A stretch of DNA of 64,000 nt from Mycobacterium sp. (GCF_004298145.1 NZ_SCRH01000025.1:50170-114169), one strand, 5' to 3'. Counted from the stretch's first letter, positions 1 to 9,506 are shown. Notes: a model not told the origin generated them from the letters alone. Translations and numbers: made by a program.

Positions 1-53
1 AACTAGATTCATCGGACAAGTCTGCGTCGGCGCGAACGGCACGTTGAGGAGTC

Positions 54-701
54 ATGGAGAAGGTTCTCGGGTCGCTCCTCTTGCTGGGGTTGGCTCTCCC
101 TTGGTATTTCACGCAGAAGGCCACCGGCAGCCCGCCGGCGGGATTTCTGGCCGGACTCGGCGGCCTCGTGGTGGCGGTCGCCGTCCTGTGGTGGCTTTCG
201 GTGCAGCGGGACCGCCATCAGGCCGACGCACATCGCCGGCGCGACCTGAAATACGCGAGATCCGGCCTGCGGGCCATCGATCGAATGTCGGGTGCCGAAT
301 TCGAGGAATTCGTTGCAGCGCAGCTCCGCATCGCCGGATACAGCGTCACGCCGACGGCGAGCACCGGCGACTACGGAGTGGATCTCATCGCCAAGAAAGA
401 CGGCGCGCGCATGGCGGTGCAATGCAAGAGGCTGGCCAAGGCCGTCGGTGTTGCCGCGGTGCAACAGGTCGTTTCCGGGGCGCTACACCACGGCTGCAAG
501 CGGACGGTCGTGGTGACCAACCAGACGTTCACGAAGGCGGCCCGCCAATTGGCCACCACGCACCATTGCCGTCTGGTGGGGCGCACGCAATTGCGGAGCT
601 GGACCCGGGTCGCGCCCCTTCCCGCGCGTGGTGCCCGGCGCACGCCTGGGGTCGCGCCTCACGCCGGGCAGCAGCGGCTGGAACCGGAGTTGGAAGCCTA
701 G
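54..701 (+). CDS. Membrane-anchored Mrr-like restriction endonuclease-fold protein
   Basis: A 215-residue protein with two hydrophobic segments near the N-terminus (about residues 4-20 and 29-47), a basic linker, then an Mrr_cat-type nuclease domain from about residue 80. The PD-(D/E)xK pieces are visible: a Glu in AEFEEFV, the Asp of GDYGVDLI, and Q-x-K in AVQCKR. Proteins of this build cut or bind DNA, and the membrane anchor is common in actinobacterial members; substrate unknown. The C-terminal 40 residues are low-complexity and basic. No methyltransferase lies beside it, so it does not look like a classical restriction-modification pair. The ATG at 54 has a GAGGAG only two bases upstream, which is too close, so the exact start is uncertain. 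Confidence 0.7.
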   Translation: MEKVLGSLLLLGLALPWYFTQKATGSPPAGFLAGLGGLVVAVAVLWWLSVQRDRHQADAHRRRDLKYARSGLRAIDRMSGAEFEEFVAAQLRIAGYSVTPTASTGDYGVDLIAKKDGARMAVQCKRLAKAVGVAAVQQVVSGALHHGCKRTVVVTNQTFTKAARQLATTHHCRLVGRTQLRSWTRVAPLPARGARRTPGVAPHAGQQRLEPELEA

Positions 702-928
702 GAGTGGGCAGTGGGGGCGCGAGATACCCGGGGCCACAGCAAGTTCGGGCAGGCACATGGCGTCCACAGCGTTGCGCGCGGGTTACATCACCGCGCAGTT
801 GCGCCTTCGATCACCCTGCGCGCTATGCCCCGCAGCGGGGTGTCCATGCTCTGATGCAGTTTTACCAGGGTTGCGCGGGCGACGTCAGGTGGTAGCGTCC
901 GGCGCACCGGCCTGACTTGGGAGCGACA
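702..928. other. Intergenic region before the peroxidase cassette
   Basis: About 227 bases without a convincing gene. It presumably holds the promoter of the three-gene unit starting at 929, but I see no clear -10/-35 pair. A GGGAG lies just upstream of the ATG at 929. Confidence 0.4.
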
Positions 929-1489
929 ATGGCGGCAACCGAAGACAAGTGGATCTGGCCGGCGGCCATGGCCATCCCCAAGGAGGGCTATTTCGAGCTT
1001 GAACGCGGTCGCTACGGGCCGGTTTATCCCCGCACCCCAGCCTGCTACGGCTTTTCGATCATCGCCAAGGTCAAGGAAGGCCGGGAAGAAGCGGTTCGCG
1101 CCTACGGCAAGCAGATCGAAGAAGCCATCAAGGCCGATCCCGAAGTGCTGGCCCCGCTGCGGCTGCACTACTTACGTTGGCAGCTCTTCGACGTCGGGTC
1201 GGGGCTGCACTTCCAGTACCAAGGCATCTTCGACACCGACTTCGACAAGTACACCGAGGACGCGGTGCAGCTGTTCAGCCAGACCGGGATCACCACGGTC
1301 TTCACCAACCTCGAGGGTTTCCCCGAAGACTGGCGCGAAAACCCTGGCGCCTTCGTCGAGTTCGTTCGCGAGCACCAGTGCCCGAGCTTTTTGGAGTACG
1401 GGGAATACCCCTATGTCACGGCTGACGAGATCAAGAAGGCGCTGCGGCTGAAGGCGGCGTTCGGCACCATGCTGGATCAGATGCAATGA
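929..1489 (+). CDS. Uncharacterised protein, first gene of DyP peroxidase cassette
   Basis: A 186-residue soluble protein, no signal peptide, rich in aromatic and acidic residues. I do not recognise a named family. The middle (CYGFSIIAKVKEGREEAVRAYGKQIEEAI, then LHYLRWQLFDVG) has the beta-alpha-beta rhythm of a ferredoxin-like dimeric alpha/beta barrel, the fold also used by DyP peroxidases and chlorite dismutases; this is inference from pattern only. The ATG at 929 is chosen over an in-frame TTG at 917 because GGGAG sits at proper spacing before it. The peroxidase gene follows after 13 bases, so the two are almost certainly co-transcribed, and a partner role in the peroxidase reaction is likely. 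Confidence 0.75.
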   Translation: MAATEDKWIWPAAMAIPKEGYFELERGRYGPVYPRTPACYGFSIIAKVKEGREEAVRAYGKQIEEAIKADPEVLAPLRLHYLRWQLFDVGSGLHFQYQGIFDTDFDKYTEDAVQLFSQTGITTVFTNLEGFPEDWRENPGAFVEFVREHQCPSFLEYGEYPYVTADEIKKALRLKAAFGTMLDQMQ

Positions 1490-1502
1490 CGCCCATCGGA
1501 GC

Positions 1503-2828
1503 GTGCAGATGCTTGAGCTCGACGACATCCAGCACATCCTGCTGACGCGTACGCCGGCCCTGACCGGACGTTACGAGTTTCTCTCTTTCGACGGTCCGGT
1601 GGTCGGTCGGGCATGGCTGTCCGAAATGGTCGATGTCGTGGAGTCCGCCGCGTCGGTGCGAGACGCCATGGACGATACCAACCGCTGGGTCACGCTGGGT
1701 TTCACCTGGAACGGCCTTCGGGCGCTAGGTGTGCCCGAGGAGGCTCTCGTAAGCTTTCCCGAGGAGTTCCGGCAGGGCATGGCCGCCAGGGCGGACATTC
1801 TCGGCGACACGGGGCACAACCACCCCGATAACTGGGTCGGAGGGTTGGCCGGCGACGACCTGCACGCGATCGCGATCCTGTTCGCTCGTGACGACGCCGA
1901 GCACGCCCGCGCCACCCAGGCCCACGATGACCTGGTGAGCAGGTGCGCAGGCGTGCGCAGGCTGTCGCATCTGGATCTGAACGCGACACCCCCGTTCGAC
2001 TATGCCCACGACCATTTCGGTTTTCGGGATCGCTTGTCGCAGCCGGTGATAGAAGGGTCCGGCGAGGAACCCACACCCGGCTCGGGCCAACCGCTCAAGG
2101 CCGGGGAGTTCATCCTCGGCTATCCCGACGAGATCGGCCCGGTGGCCCATCTGCCCCAGCCGGCCGTACTGGCGCGCAACGGCACCTATGCGGCGTACCG
2201 ACGACTACACGAGCACGTGGCGTTGTTCCGCGACTACATCCGTTCGCAGGCCCGTGCGCCCGGCGACGAGGAGTTGTTGGCGGCGAAGTTCATGGGCCGA
2301 TGGCGCAGCGGCGCTCCTTTGGTCCTCGCGCCCGACAGGGATGACCCGGAGCTGGGCGAGGACTCTATGCGCAACAACGACTTCAACTACAAGGAGATGG
2401 ACCCACACGGATACGCGTGTCCTCTGGGCGCGCACGCCCGACGGCTCAACCCGCGCGACACCGCGCCCAACATGAACCGGCGACGAATGATCCGCCGCGG
2501 CGCCACCTACGGGCCGGCGCTTCCTGAGGGTGCGCCCGAGGACGGGGTAGACCGCGGGATCGCCGCGTTCATCATCTGTGCCAGCCTGATCCGGCAGTTC
2601 GAATTCGCCCAGAACGTATGGATCAATGACCGCACGTTCCATGAGCTGGGCAACGAGCACGACCCGATCTGTGGAACACAGGACGGCACAATGGAATTCA
2701 AGATACCGAAGCGGCCAATCCGTCGAGTCCTCAAGGGGCTCCCTGCGTTCACGACGCTCACCGGTGGGGCGTACTTCTTCCTGCCAGGCATCAACGCCAT
2801 GCGATACCTCGCCACGCTCGACAAATAA
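1503..2828 (+). CDS. DyP-type haem peroxidase
   Basis: A 441-residue protein of the dye-decolourising peroxidase superfamily, which uses H2O2 with a haem cofactor to oxidise dyes, phenols and other substrates. The family hallmark is present as GFRDRLSQP (equivalent to the GxxDG motif, with the catalytic Asp) near residue 175. The second conserved block is CPLGAHARRLNPR near residue 311, and the C-terminal stretch LKGLPAFTTLTGGAYFFLPG is typical. At 441 residues it is longer than the compact bacterial A/B classes and nearer the larger C/D-type enzymes. No signal peptide or Tat motif is visible, so it is probably cytoplasmic or encapsulated. GTG at 1503 or ATG at 1509 could be the start. It is flanked by two unknown genes reading the same way. 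Confidence 0.88.
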   Translation: MQMLELDDIQHILLTRTPALTGRYEFLSFDGPVVGRAWLSEMVDVVESAASVRDAMDDTNRWVTLGFTWNGLRALGVPEEALVSFPEEFRQGMAARADILGDTGHNHPDNWVGGLAGDDLHAIAILFARDDAEHARATQAHDDLVSRCAGVRRLSHLDLNATPPFDYAHDHFGFRDRLSQPVIEGSGEEPTPGSGQPLKAGEFILGYPDEIGPVAHLPQPAVLARNGTYAAYRRLHEHVALFRDYIRSQARAPGDEELLAAKFMGRWRSGAPLVLAPDRDDPELGEDSMRNNDFNYKEMDPHGYACPLGAHARRLNPRDTAPNMNRRRMIRRGATYGPALPEGAPEDGVDRGIAAFIICASLIRQFEFAQNVWINDRTFHELGNEHDPICGTQDGTMEFKIPKRPIRRVLKGLPAFTTLTGGAYFFLPGINAMRYLATLDK

Positions 2829-2841
2829 CCGGGGAACGATC

Positions 2842-3858
2842 ATGACCGCACTGCCTGCCGCACGCAGCTACAACCAAACCCACCTGGCGCGCCCGCGCAC
2901 GGGCGGACGACGAATCAGCATCTACTGGACGTGGAGCTATCCGTGGGAATCCCAACGCGCCCTTCAAGCGTTGGACAACCGTTTTTCGACGATGACCGAA
3001 GTGCGCAGAGCGGCCTGGCCCCACTACGAGGGACCGGAATGGGATCAGGCGCACTTCTTGCAGGGCATCGCCGGCACCTTGGAGCTTTTCCACCGTTCGA
3101 CGCTGGCGTTCCAGCAGCTGGCGACCGAACTGACGGGCCATCCGGTCGCGGTGTTCCAGCGCATCGACCAGGCCGGCTACCGGCTGCCGATCGACGAACG
3201 GATACTGGCCGACACCGACACCCTGATGGTGTTCGGGCTCGACCATCTCGTCGGCGAAGCCGAAGCAGAGACCGCAGAAATCTCCGCCATTCGCGAATGG
3301 CTGAAACGAGAAGGCACCTGCCTCTTGCTGGCGCCCCACCACGACGTCGGCTTCACCGACGACATGGCCCAGCGCCAGATCGAATACCTGCACCATGGAG
3401 ATCCGCTGGTGCCACGACAACAACGATTCACCGCATACACGCGCTCGCTGATGAAGGCGCTCGACATTCCCGTGCACAACACGTGGGGACTGCGTCCCGC
3501 CCTGGTGGAGGGAACTAACCAGATCGCACCGCTCACCGGCTTTCGCGACCTGGATACGCCGGGGCTGCTGAACAACGTCACCACGCTGAACTTTCACCCA
3601 CATCTGCCGCACTACGAGCTCACCGCTGCCGAAAGCGATCTGCTGCGCGTGCTGGGCAGGCAACGTGTCGACCCGCACCGGCCACATCCCTTTACCGAGG
3701 CGGGCAACAGCGAATTCAACGCGTTGATCTGGATGCCGCCGGCCGCCGACCGGGGCGGTGACATCGTGCTCGTCGACTCCACAAATTTCACGACGCTGTT
3801 CGGCGGAACTGACAGCCTCAAAAGCTTTTGGCGCAACCTGGCGACGATGAAACGGTAG
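2842..3858 (+). CDS. Uncharacterised protein, third gene of DyP peroxidase cassette
   Basis: A 338-residue protein starting at an ATG 13 bases after the peroxidase stop, with a GGGGAACG ribosome-binding site. No signal peptide. I do not recognise a named family. Residues around 115-165 (TLMVFGLDHLV, then EISAIREWLKREGTCLLLAPHHD) resemble the Rossmann-like core of class I glutamine-amidotransferase-fold (GIFT/DUF4350-like) proteins, where a strand is followed by a helix and a 'Gly-x-hydrophobic' strand; no catalytic Cys-His pair is evident, so it may be a binding rather than a catalytic domain. Many His residues (HHDVG, HHGD, HPHLPHY) could bind metal. Gene spacing says it works with the peroxidase. 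Confidence 0.75.
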   Translation: MTALPAARSYNQTHLARPRTGGRRISIYWTWSYPWESQRALQALDNRFSTMTEVRRAAWPHYEGPEWDQAHFLQGIAGTLELFHRSTLAFQQLATELTGHPVAVFQRIDQAGYRLPIDERILADTDTLMVFGLDHLVGEAEAETAEISAIREWLKREGTCLLLAPHHDVGFTDDMAQRQIEYLHHGDPLVPRQQRFTAYTRSLMKALDIPVHNTWGLRPALVEGTNQIAPLTGFRDLDTPGLLNNVTTLNFHPHLPHYELTAAESDLLRVLGRQRVDPHRPHPFTEAGNSEFNALIWMPPAADRGGDIVLVDSTNFTTLFGGTDSLKSFWRNLATMKR

Positions 3859-3875
3859 AGCTGCTACGACATGGG

Positions 3876-3949
<74 letters not shown>

Positions 3950-4007
3950 CTTGAAGCTCCGACAGCCTATCGCACCGGGCCGGCTGGCCAAACCGCGGTG
4001 CGCCCGG

Positions 4008-5129
4008 TCATGTCCACGAGCAAGAACGCTCGAACTCGACGAGCGCCTCGGCCGGGCCGGTCGGATCAAGTCCCTGCGCCGCCACCCACTCGTCGCTGAA
4101 GTAGGTGTCGCGGTAGCGGTCGCCGCTATCGGCGAGCAGCGTCACCACCGAACCGCTGCGGCCGTCGGCGACCATCTCGGCGAGCAGGCCGAACGCACCC
4201 CACAGGTTGGTGCCCGTCGACGGCCCCACCCGGCGTCCCAACACGGCGCTGACGTGGCGAGCGGCCGCGATCGACGCCGCGTCCGGGACGGCCACCATGC
4301 GGTCGACCACGCCGGGGAGAAACGACGGCTCGACCCGCGGCCGGCCGATGCCCTCGATCCGCGACGAGGTCGGCATCACTAAGTCGTTCGGGTCGTCCCG
4401 ACCTTGCGCGTAGGCGGGGAAGAAAGCGGAGTTCTCCGGGTCGACGACGCACAACTGGGTGACGTGGCGCCGATAGCGGATGTAACGCCCGATCGTGGCG
4501 CTGGTTCCGCCGGTGCCGGCGCCGACCACGATCCATTCCGGGACGGGGAAGCGCTCCTCGCGCATCTGCTCGAAGATCGACTCGGCGATGTTGTTGTTGC
4601 CCCGCCAGTCCGTGGCGCGTTCGGCGTTGGTGAACTGGTCCAGGTAATGCCCGCCGGTTTCCCGGGCGACACGCTCGGCCTCGGCATACACCTCGCTGGA
4701 GCTCTGCACGAAATGGCAACGGCCGCCGTGGTCTTCGATGAGTGCCACTTTTGATGCGCTCGTCGCTGCCGGCATCACCGCGACGAACGGCAGCCCCAGC
4801 AGCGCCGCGAAATAGGCCTCGGACACCGCCGTCGAACCCGAGGACGCCTCGACCACCGTGGTGCCCTCGTCGATCCAGCCGTTGCACAGGGCATAGAGAA
4901 ACAACGAGCGGGCCAACCGGTGCTTGAGGCTGCCGGTGATGTGGGTGGTCTCGTCCTTGAGGTACAGCGCTATTTGGACTTGGAGGTCGTCCGGCCAGGC
5001 CGACGGCAGCGGATAGCGCAGCAGGTGGGTGTCGGCGCTGCGGCGGGCGTCGGCGTGGATCAGCCGGATCGCGTTGTCGGTCCAGCAACGTGAGCGGCTG
5101 CGGACCGCGATCCGGGTCCGGTCGGTCAA
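4008..5129 (-). CDS. cds1: PLP-dependent cysteine synthase-family enzyme, L-cysteine desulfhydrase (Rv3684-like)
   Basis: A 373-residue fold-type II PLP enzyme. The PLP lysine is in TGSLKHR (about residue 69), the substrate/cofactor loop is ASSGST (about 95-100), and the phosphate-binding glycine loop is VGAGTGGTS (about 205). Its M. tuberculosis homologue Rv3684 (Cds1) breaks L-cysteine into H2S, pyruvate and ammonia and affects respiration and redox balance. It follows the metallophosphoesterase gene with a TTGA overlap: the start is a TTG whose last two bases are in the TGA stop of the upstream gene, so translation is likely coupled. That start gives about 27 residues more than the H37Rv annotation. 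Function by homology; cysteine synthase activity cannot be excluded. Confidence 0.88.
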   Translation of the reverse strand: MTDRTRIAVRSRSRCWTDNAIRLIHADARRSADTHLLRYPLPSAWPDDLQVQIALYLKDETTHITGSLKHRLARSLFLYALCNGWIDEGTTVVEASSGSTAVSEAYFAALLGLPFVAVMPAATSASKVALIEDHGGRCHFVQSSSEVYAEAERVARETGGHYLDQFTNAERATDWRGNNNIAESIFEQMREERFPVPEWIVVGAGTGGTSATIGRYIRYRRHVTQLCVVDPENSAFFPAYAQGRDDPNDLVMPTSSRIEGIGRPRVEPSFLPGVVDRMVAVPDAASIAAARHVSAVLGRRVGPSTGTNLWGAFGLLAEMVADGRSGSVVTLLADSGDRYRDTYFSDEWVAAQGLDPTGPAEALVEFERSCSWT

Positions 5130-6145
5130 CGCGCCGAAACTGTTGGCTGCGAACGGCTCAGGTCACTGGCCGCGTCGCGGTCGCCTATCGGGGAGGAGAT
5201 CAACGTCAGCATGGTTGCCTCGGGCCTGCAGCAGAACCGCACCGGCGCGAACGGTGAGGTGCCCATCCCCGCGGACACGTGCAACCGCATGTGTGCGCCC
5301 CAACGGGACGGCCCCTTCGCGCGTGAGCGATCCAGACCGCAGTTGGTCACCAGCGCGCCGTAGTACGGCAAGCACACCTGCCCGCCGTGGGTGTGTCCGG
5401 CCATCACCAGTTGATAGCCGTCGGCGGCGAAACGGTCCAACACCCTGGGTTCCGGGGAATGGGTCAGCCCCAGCCTCAGGTTGGCGGCCGGGCTGGCCGG
5501 GCCGGCGATGGTGTCGTAGCGGTCCCGGTCGATGTGCGGGTCGTCCACGCCCGCGGCGGCGATGTGCAGACCCGCCACTTCGAACTCGCGCCGAGTGTGG
5601 GTGAGATCGAGCCAGCCGCGCTCGGTGAACACCGCCCGCAGGTCCTGCCAGGGCAGCGGTTCACCGCGGACCCGGTGTGACGGATTGGTCACGTAGTTCA
5701 GCGGGTTTTTCAGCCGCGGCCCGAAGTAGTCGTTGCTGCCGAACACGAAGACGCCCGGCCGCGACAGCAGGTCCCCCAGGGCCTGGATGACCGCGGGGAC
5801 GGCCTTCGGGTGGGCCAGGTTGTCGCCGGTGTTGACCACCAGGTCGGGTTCCCAGCCGGCCAGCTCCCGCAGCCACGCCTGTTTGCGGCGCTGGCCGGGA
5901 GTCATGTGGAGATCACTGATATGCAGCACGCGCAGCGGTGTAGAGCCGGGGCTCAACACCGGCATGGTGATCTCGCGCAGGACGAACGCGTTGCGCTCGA
6001 TGATCGCGGCATAACCGAGGCCGGCGACGCTCGAACCGAGCGCCGCGGCACCGGCACGTATCAGGACGGGCACAGCTCGGCGACGATGCGGGCCGCGAGG
6101 CGCCCCGGGGAGGAGCCGGGCAATCGGGACTTGAGCATCAGCCAT
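5126..6145 (-). CDS. Membrane-anchored metallophosphoesterase (Rv3683-like)
   Basis: A 339-residue protein with a basic N-terminus and one hydrophobic segment (about residues 25-48), then a calcineurin-like phosphoesterase domain. Metal-binding motifs in order: SDLH (D78, H80), GDN (about 107), a GSNDY in place of GNHD (about 137-140), and AGHTHGGQ near residue 250. This matches the YkuE/UDP-2,3-diacylglucosamine hydrolase-like group, often acting on envelope or lipid phosphoesters. The gene lies downstream of ponA2 and overlaps cds1 by four bases, the same order as Rv3682-Rv3683-Rv3684. The substrate is unknown. Confidence 0.88.
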   Translation of the reverse strand: MADAQVPIARLLPGAPRGPHRRRAVPVLIRAGAAALGSSVAGLGYAAIIERNAFVLREITMPVLSPGSTPLRVLHISDLHMTPGQRRKQAWLRELAGWEPDLVVNTGDNLAHPKAVPAVIQALGDLLSRPGVFVFGSNDYFGPRLKNPLNYVTNPSHRVRGEPLPWQDLRAVFTERGWLDLTHTRREFEVAGLHIAAAGVDDPHIDRDRYDTIAGPASPAANLRLGLTHSPEPRVLDRFAADGYQLVMAGHTHGGQVCLPYYGALVTNCGLDRSRAKGPSRWGAHMRLHVSAGMGTSPFAPVRFCCRPEATMLTLISSPIGDRDAASDLSRSQPTVSAR

Positions 6146-6198
6146 GGTGGCAGCTTACTGTCGGTCGCGGACCGGCAGCGTATCTCGTGTGTCACGGC

Positions 6199-6374
6199 GC
6201 CTGGCCGTACGACGATGCGGCCCGCGAAGCCGGGGTGCGCAGGAGTGCGGCAATCACGCCTGGCCGTACGACGATGCGGCCCGCGAAGCCGGGGTGCGCA
6301 GGAGTGCGGCAATCACGCCTGGCCGTACGACGATGCGGCCCGCGAAGCCGGGGTGCGCAGGAGTGCGGCAATCA
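6199..6374 (+). repeat. 59-bp tandem repeat, three copies (VNTR-like)
   Basis: Three essentially perfect head-to-tail copies of a 59-bp unit, beginning GCCTGGCCGTACGACGATGC at 6199, 6258 and 6317. The unit is not a multiple of three and all three frames read through without a real gene. The array lies between the ponA2 stop codon (6378) and the metallophosphoesterase start (6145), so it is in the intercistronic mRNA of that operon. Three identical copies mean recent expansion; copy number probably varies between strains. Confidence 0.95.
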
Positions 6375-6377
6375 GGC

Positions 6378-8807
6378 CTAGGGCGGCGGCTGGCCGGGCG
6401 CCGGCGGCGGTGGCGCCAGCAGCGGAATGGTGATCGGCGGCAGCCCCGGGATCTCGACGACCTGCGAGCCGACCGGCACCGGCGCACCTTCGGGCGGCGG
6501 GGGCGGGGCGGGCGGTATGCCGTTGCTGACCTGGATGGTGATGATCGACCCCGGAATCGTCGCGCCGCTCGGCGTCGTTCCGACCACCTCGCCCTGCTTC
6601 GCGCTGCTGTTGACGAAATTGTTTTGGTCGGCGACCTGGAAGCCCGCCTCCTTGATGCGCTGGCGTGCCGCCTCGATATCCAGGCCCGCCACGCTCGGTA
6701 CCCGCGACCCGGGTGAGCCGTCGACGTAGCGCGGGTCGGTGGGCGGCAGTTGCACCGGCCCGAAACTGGTGGCGATCGGCTTCATCGCGGTGAACCACGT
6801 GCGCGCGGGCTCGTTACCGCCGTACAGGTCGCCCTCGCCGCAGTGGCGCAACGGGGATGAGCACAAATCCGTGGGGTTGGTGGAGTCGTCGTAGATGTAG
6901 TTGGCCGCCGCGTAGTGGTTGGTGAAGCCCACAAAGCCCGAGGAGCGGTGGGCCTCGGTGGTGCCCGTCTTACCGGACATCGGCAGGTCCCAGCCGGCCG
7001 CGCCGGCCGAACCGGCCGCCGTGCCACCGCCCAGGGCGTCCTTGCTCATCGCGTTGGCCAGGGTGTTGGCGAGACCCTCGGGGACGACCCGGTCGCAGGT
7101 CTCGGTGGTCACGGCGACTTCGTTGCCCTTGCGGTCCACCAGCTTGTCGATCGGGTTCGGCGGGCACCAGGTGCCGCCCGAGGCGAGTGTGGCCGCGACG
7201 TTGGACAGCTCGAGCGCGTTTACCTCGATCGGGCCCAGGGTGAACGAGCCGATGTTCTGCCGTTTGACGAAGTCGGCCAGGCTTTCGTTGCTGTCGGGGT
7301 TGTAGTCGCGGGCGGTGCCGGGGTCGGCGTAGGACCGCAGCCCGAGTTTGATCGCCATGTCCACCGTGCGCGTCACGCCGACCTGCTGGATCAGCTTGGC
7401 GAACGCGGTGTTGGGCGAGGTGGCCAACGCGTCGGTGACGTTCATCGACCCGCGGTAGTTGCCGGCGTTGATCACGCACCAGTTGTCCTTCGGGCAGCCC
7501 TTGGCCCCGCCGCTACCCATGCCCTTCGCCTGGAAGCGCCCCGGCACCTCGAGGGTGGCGTTGATGCCCATCCCCATGTCCAGGGCCGCGGCCGTGGTGA
7601 AGATCTTGAAGACGGATCCTGCGCCGTCGCCGACCAGCGAGAAGGGTTGCGGGCGCATGGTTTGACCGGCGTCGACATCCAGCCCGTAGGTGCGGTTGCT
7701 GGCCATCGCCACCACCTTGTGCGACGTCTTGCCGGGCTGGATCACGCTCATCACGCTCGAGATGCCCGGCAGCGTCGGGCTGGCGAACTTGTCGATGGCC
7801 GACTTGACCGGGATCTGCACGTCCGGGTCCAGCGTGGTGCGGATCAGATAGCCGCCCCGGGCCACCTGTTCCTTACTGATCCCGGCCCGCGACAGGTACT
7901 CCTGCACGTAGTCGCAGAAGAACGCCCGATCGCCCGCCGCGATGCAGCCGCGGGGCAGCTCGTTGGGCTGCGGCAGGACACCCAGCGGCGCGGCCTTGGC
8001 GGTTTGCAGCGCGTCGGCCTCCTGCGGGATGTTCTGGATCATGGTGTCCAGCACCAAGTTCCGTCGCGCCAGAGCACCCTCGGGGTTGGTGTACGGGTTG
8101 AGCGCGCTGGTCGACTGCACCATGCCCGCCAGCAGCGCCGCCTGCTGCCAGTTCAGGTCGGAGGCGTTGATGCCGAAGTAGGTCTGGGCCGCGTCCTGTA
8201 CGCCGAACGAGTTGTTGCCGAACGAGACCAGGTTCAGATACCGGGTCAAGATCTCGGGCTTGGTGAAGGTCTTGTCCAGCGTCAGCGCCATCCGGATCTC
8301 GCGCAGCTTGCGCGCCGGGGTGGTTTCCACCGCCGCGCGCTTCTCCGCGTCCGTCTTCGCGGTGACCAGCAGCTGGTAGTTCTTGATGTACTGCTGCTCG
8401 ATGGTCGAACCGCCCCGCGTGTCCACGTCACCACGGGCATAGCCCGCCAGGCCGGTCAGCGTGCCCTTCCAGTCCACCCCGTTGTGGTCGGCGAAACGCT
8501 TGTCCTCGATGGAGACGATCGCCAGCTTCATCGTGTTGGCGATCTTGTCGCTGGGCACCTCGAACCGGCGCTGCGAATACAGCCACGCGATGGTGTTGCC
8601 CTTGGTGTCGACCATCGTCGTCACGGCCGGTACCTCGCCCTCGAGCAGCTGCGCGGAGCCGTTGGCGACCACTTCCGAGGCCCGATTGGACACCAGGCCT
8701 ATCCCACCGGCGACGGGAAAGAGGAGGGCCGTGGCGACGACACTGGCCAACGCACAGAACCCCGCGAGCTTCAGAATCGTGAGCGCGGCCGGGGGGCGAT
8801 CTGACAT
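6378..8807 (-). CDS. ponA2: Bifunctional class A penicillin-binding protein PonA2 (Rv3682-like)
   Basis: An 809-residue bifunctional peptidoglycan synthase. Order: short cytoplasmic tail, one transmembrane helix (about residues 10-35), glycosyltransferase domain with the catalytic EDKRFADHNGVD motif, transpeptidase domain with the active-site serine in SVFK, and the KTG box in SGKTGTTE, then a PASTA domain (about residues 695-760), and a Pro-rich tail. It polymerises and cross-links glycan strands outside the membrane. Length agrees with M. tuberculosis PonA2 (810). It is divergent from whiB4 and probably heads an operon with the phosphoesterase and cds1. Confidence 0.96.
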   Translation of the reverse strand: MSDRPPAALTILKLAGFCALASVVATALLFPVAGGIGLVSNRASEVVANGSAQLLEGEVPAVTTMVDTKGNTIAWLYSQRRFEVPSDKIANTMKLAIVSIEDKRFADHNGVDWKGTLTGLAGYARGDVDTRGGSTIEQQYIKNYQLLVTAKTDAEKRAAVETTPARKLREIRMALTLDKTFTKPEILTRYLNLVSFGNNSFGVQDAAQTYFGINASDLNWQQAALLAGMVQSTSALNPYTNPEGALARRNLVLDTMIQNIPQEADALQTAKAAPLGVLPQPNELPRGCIAAGDRAFFCDYVQEYLSRAGISKEQVARGGYLIRTTLDPDVQIPVKSAIDKFASPTLPGISSVMSVIQPGKTSHKVVAMASNRTYGLDVDAGQTMRPQPFSLVGDGAGSVFKIFTTAAALDMGMGINATLEVPGRFQAKGMGSGGAKGCPKDNWCVINAGNYRGSMNVTDALATSPNTAFAKLIQQVGVTRTVDMAIKLGLRSYADPGTARDYNPDSNESLADFVKRQNIGSFTLGPIEVNALELSNVAATLASGGTWCPPNPIDKLVDRKGNEVAVTTETCDRVVPEGLANTLANAMSKDALGGGTAAGSAGAAGWDLPMSGKTGTTEAHRSSGFVGFTNHYAAANYIYDDSTNPTDLCSSPLRHCGEGDLYGGNEPARTWFTAMKPIATSFGPVQLPPTDPRYVDGSPGSRVPSVAGLDIEAARQRIKEAGFQVADQNNFVNSSAKQGEVVGTTPSGATIPGSIITIQVSNGIPPAPPPPPEGAPVPVGSQVVEIPGLPPITIPLLAPPPPAPGQPPP

Positions 8808-9155
8808 GGCTACTACAGTAGCGGCCTCCAGTCACGCCGCCACGCTGCAAGTTCACCCAGAAATTGCGGCAATCGCGGCCTGGGGCCTGCCTTGAGAATT
8901 TGCGGTTGCGTCACAGGTCAAACGGGTAACACAGTGTGCAAGATCACTTCCTCGCCCATGTTTTTGGACGAGACGGGACGGTCGTCCCAAAAAAAGCGTT
9001 ATCGGACTGTTGCGCAATTGGCACCTGACCACCTAACTTAGACACAAGGTGAGATTCAGATAACACCGAAGTACATATGAGGCGTAGGTCGCAAGGCGGG
9101 ATCTGCACCCAGGAGGGCGGCCGTGACGGGCGGCCGGTAGGGAAGGGATCAGTTC
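8808..9155. promoter_or_regulatory. Divergent ponA2 / whiB4 intergenic region
   Basis: 348 bases between the divergent starts of ponA2 and whiB4, containing no gene I can support. AT content is raised around 8950-9090 (for example a run of seven A at 8990), unlike the surroundings, as expected for promoters. A purine-rich GGGAAGGG at about 9140 is the whiB4 ribosome-binding site. I could not assign a -10/-35 pair with confidence. A short stretch near 8863 (TTGCGGCAATCGCGGCCTGG) resembles the end of the 59-bp repeat unit at 6199. Confidence 0.55.
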
Positions 9156-9506
9156 GTGTCACCAATACGGCCGGCGGCGCGCAGGACAAACATTGCAGCC
9201 GCACAAGGGGTACTCCGCAGCGTCGATGCTGAAGAACGGATCGCTTGGGTTTCGAGGGCTCTGTGTCGCACGACCGATCCCGACGAACTGTTTGTCCGCG
9301 GCGCGGCCCAGCGCAAGGCGGCAGTGATCTGCCGGCACTGCCCGGTGATGCAGGAGTGCGCGGCAGACGCGCTGGACAACAAGGTCGAGTTCGGGGTGTG
9401 GGGCGGCATGACGGAGCGGCAACGCCGCGCGCTGCTCAAGCAGCACCCCGAGGTGGTGTCCTGGGCGGACTTCTTCGACAAGAGCAGAACCCGCACCGCC
9501 GGCTGA
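9156..9506 (+). CDS. whiB4: WhiB-family Fe-S redox-responsive regulator WhiB4 (Rv3681c-like)
   Basis: A 116-residue WhiB protein. The four cluster-binding cysteines are C37, C59, C62 and C68 (the C-x2-C-x5-C block is CRHCPVMQEC), followed by the family glycine turn GVWGGM at 80-85 and a basic DNA-contact tail. WhiB4 holds a 4Fe-4S cluster; on oxidation the apo-protein binds DNA and represses antioxidant genes in M. tuberculosis. The GTG start at 9156 has a GGGAAGGG ribosome-binding site. Gene order (ponA2 - whiB4 - paired ATPases) fixes the assignment to WhiB4 rather than another WhiB. Confidence 0.95.
   Translation: MSPIRPAARRTNIAAAQGVLRSVDAEERIAWVSRALCRTTDPDELFVRGAAQRKAAVICRHCPVMQECAADALDNKVEFGVWGGMTERQRRALLKQHPEVVSWADFFDKSRTRTAG

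Noticed and set aside
44..895. 283-residue open frame overlapping the Mrr-like gene
   Set aside because: Arg/Gly-rich translation in another frame; the Mrr motifs are in the frame starting at 54.
6199..6374. CRISPR array
   Set aside because: The three units are directly adjacent with no unique spacers, and no cas genes are near. The same applies to 13231, 34009 and 63881.
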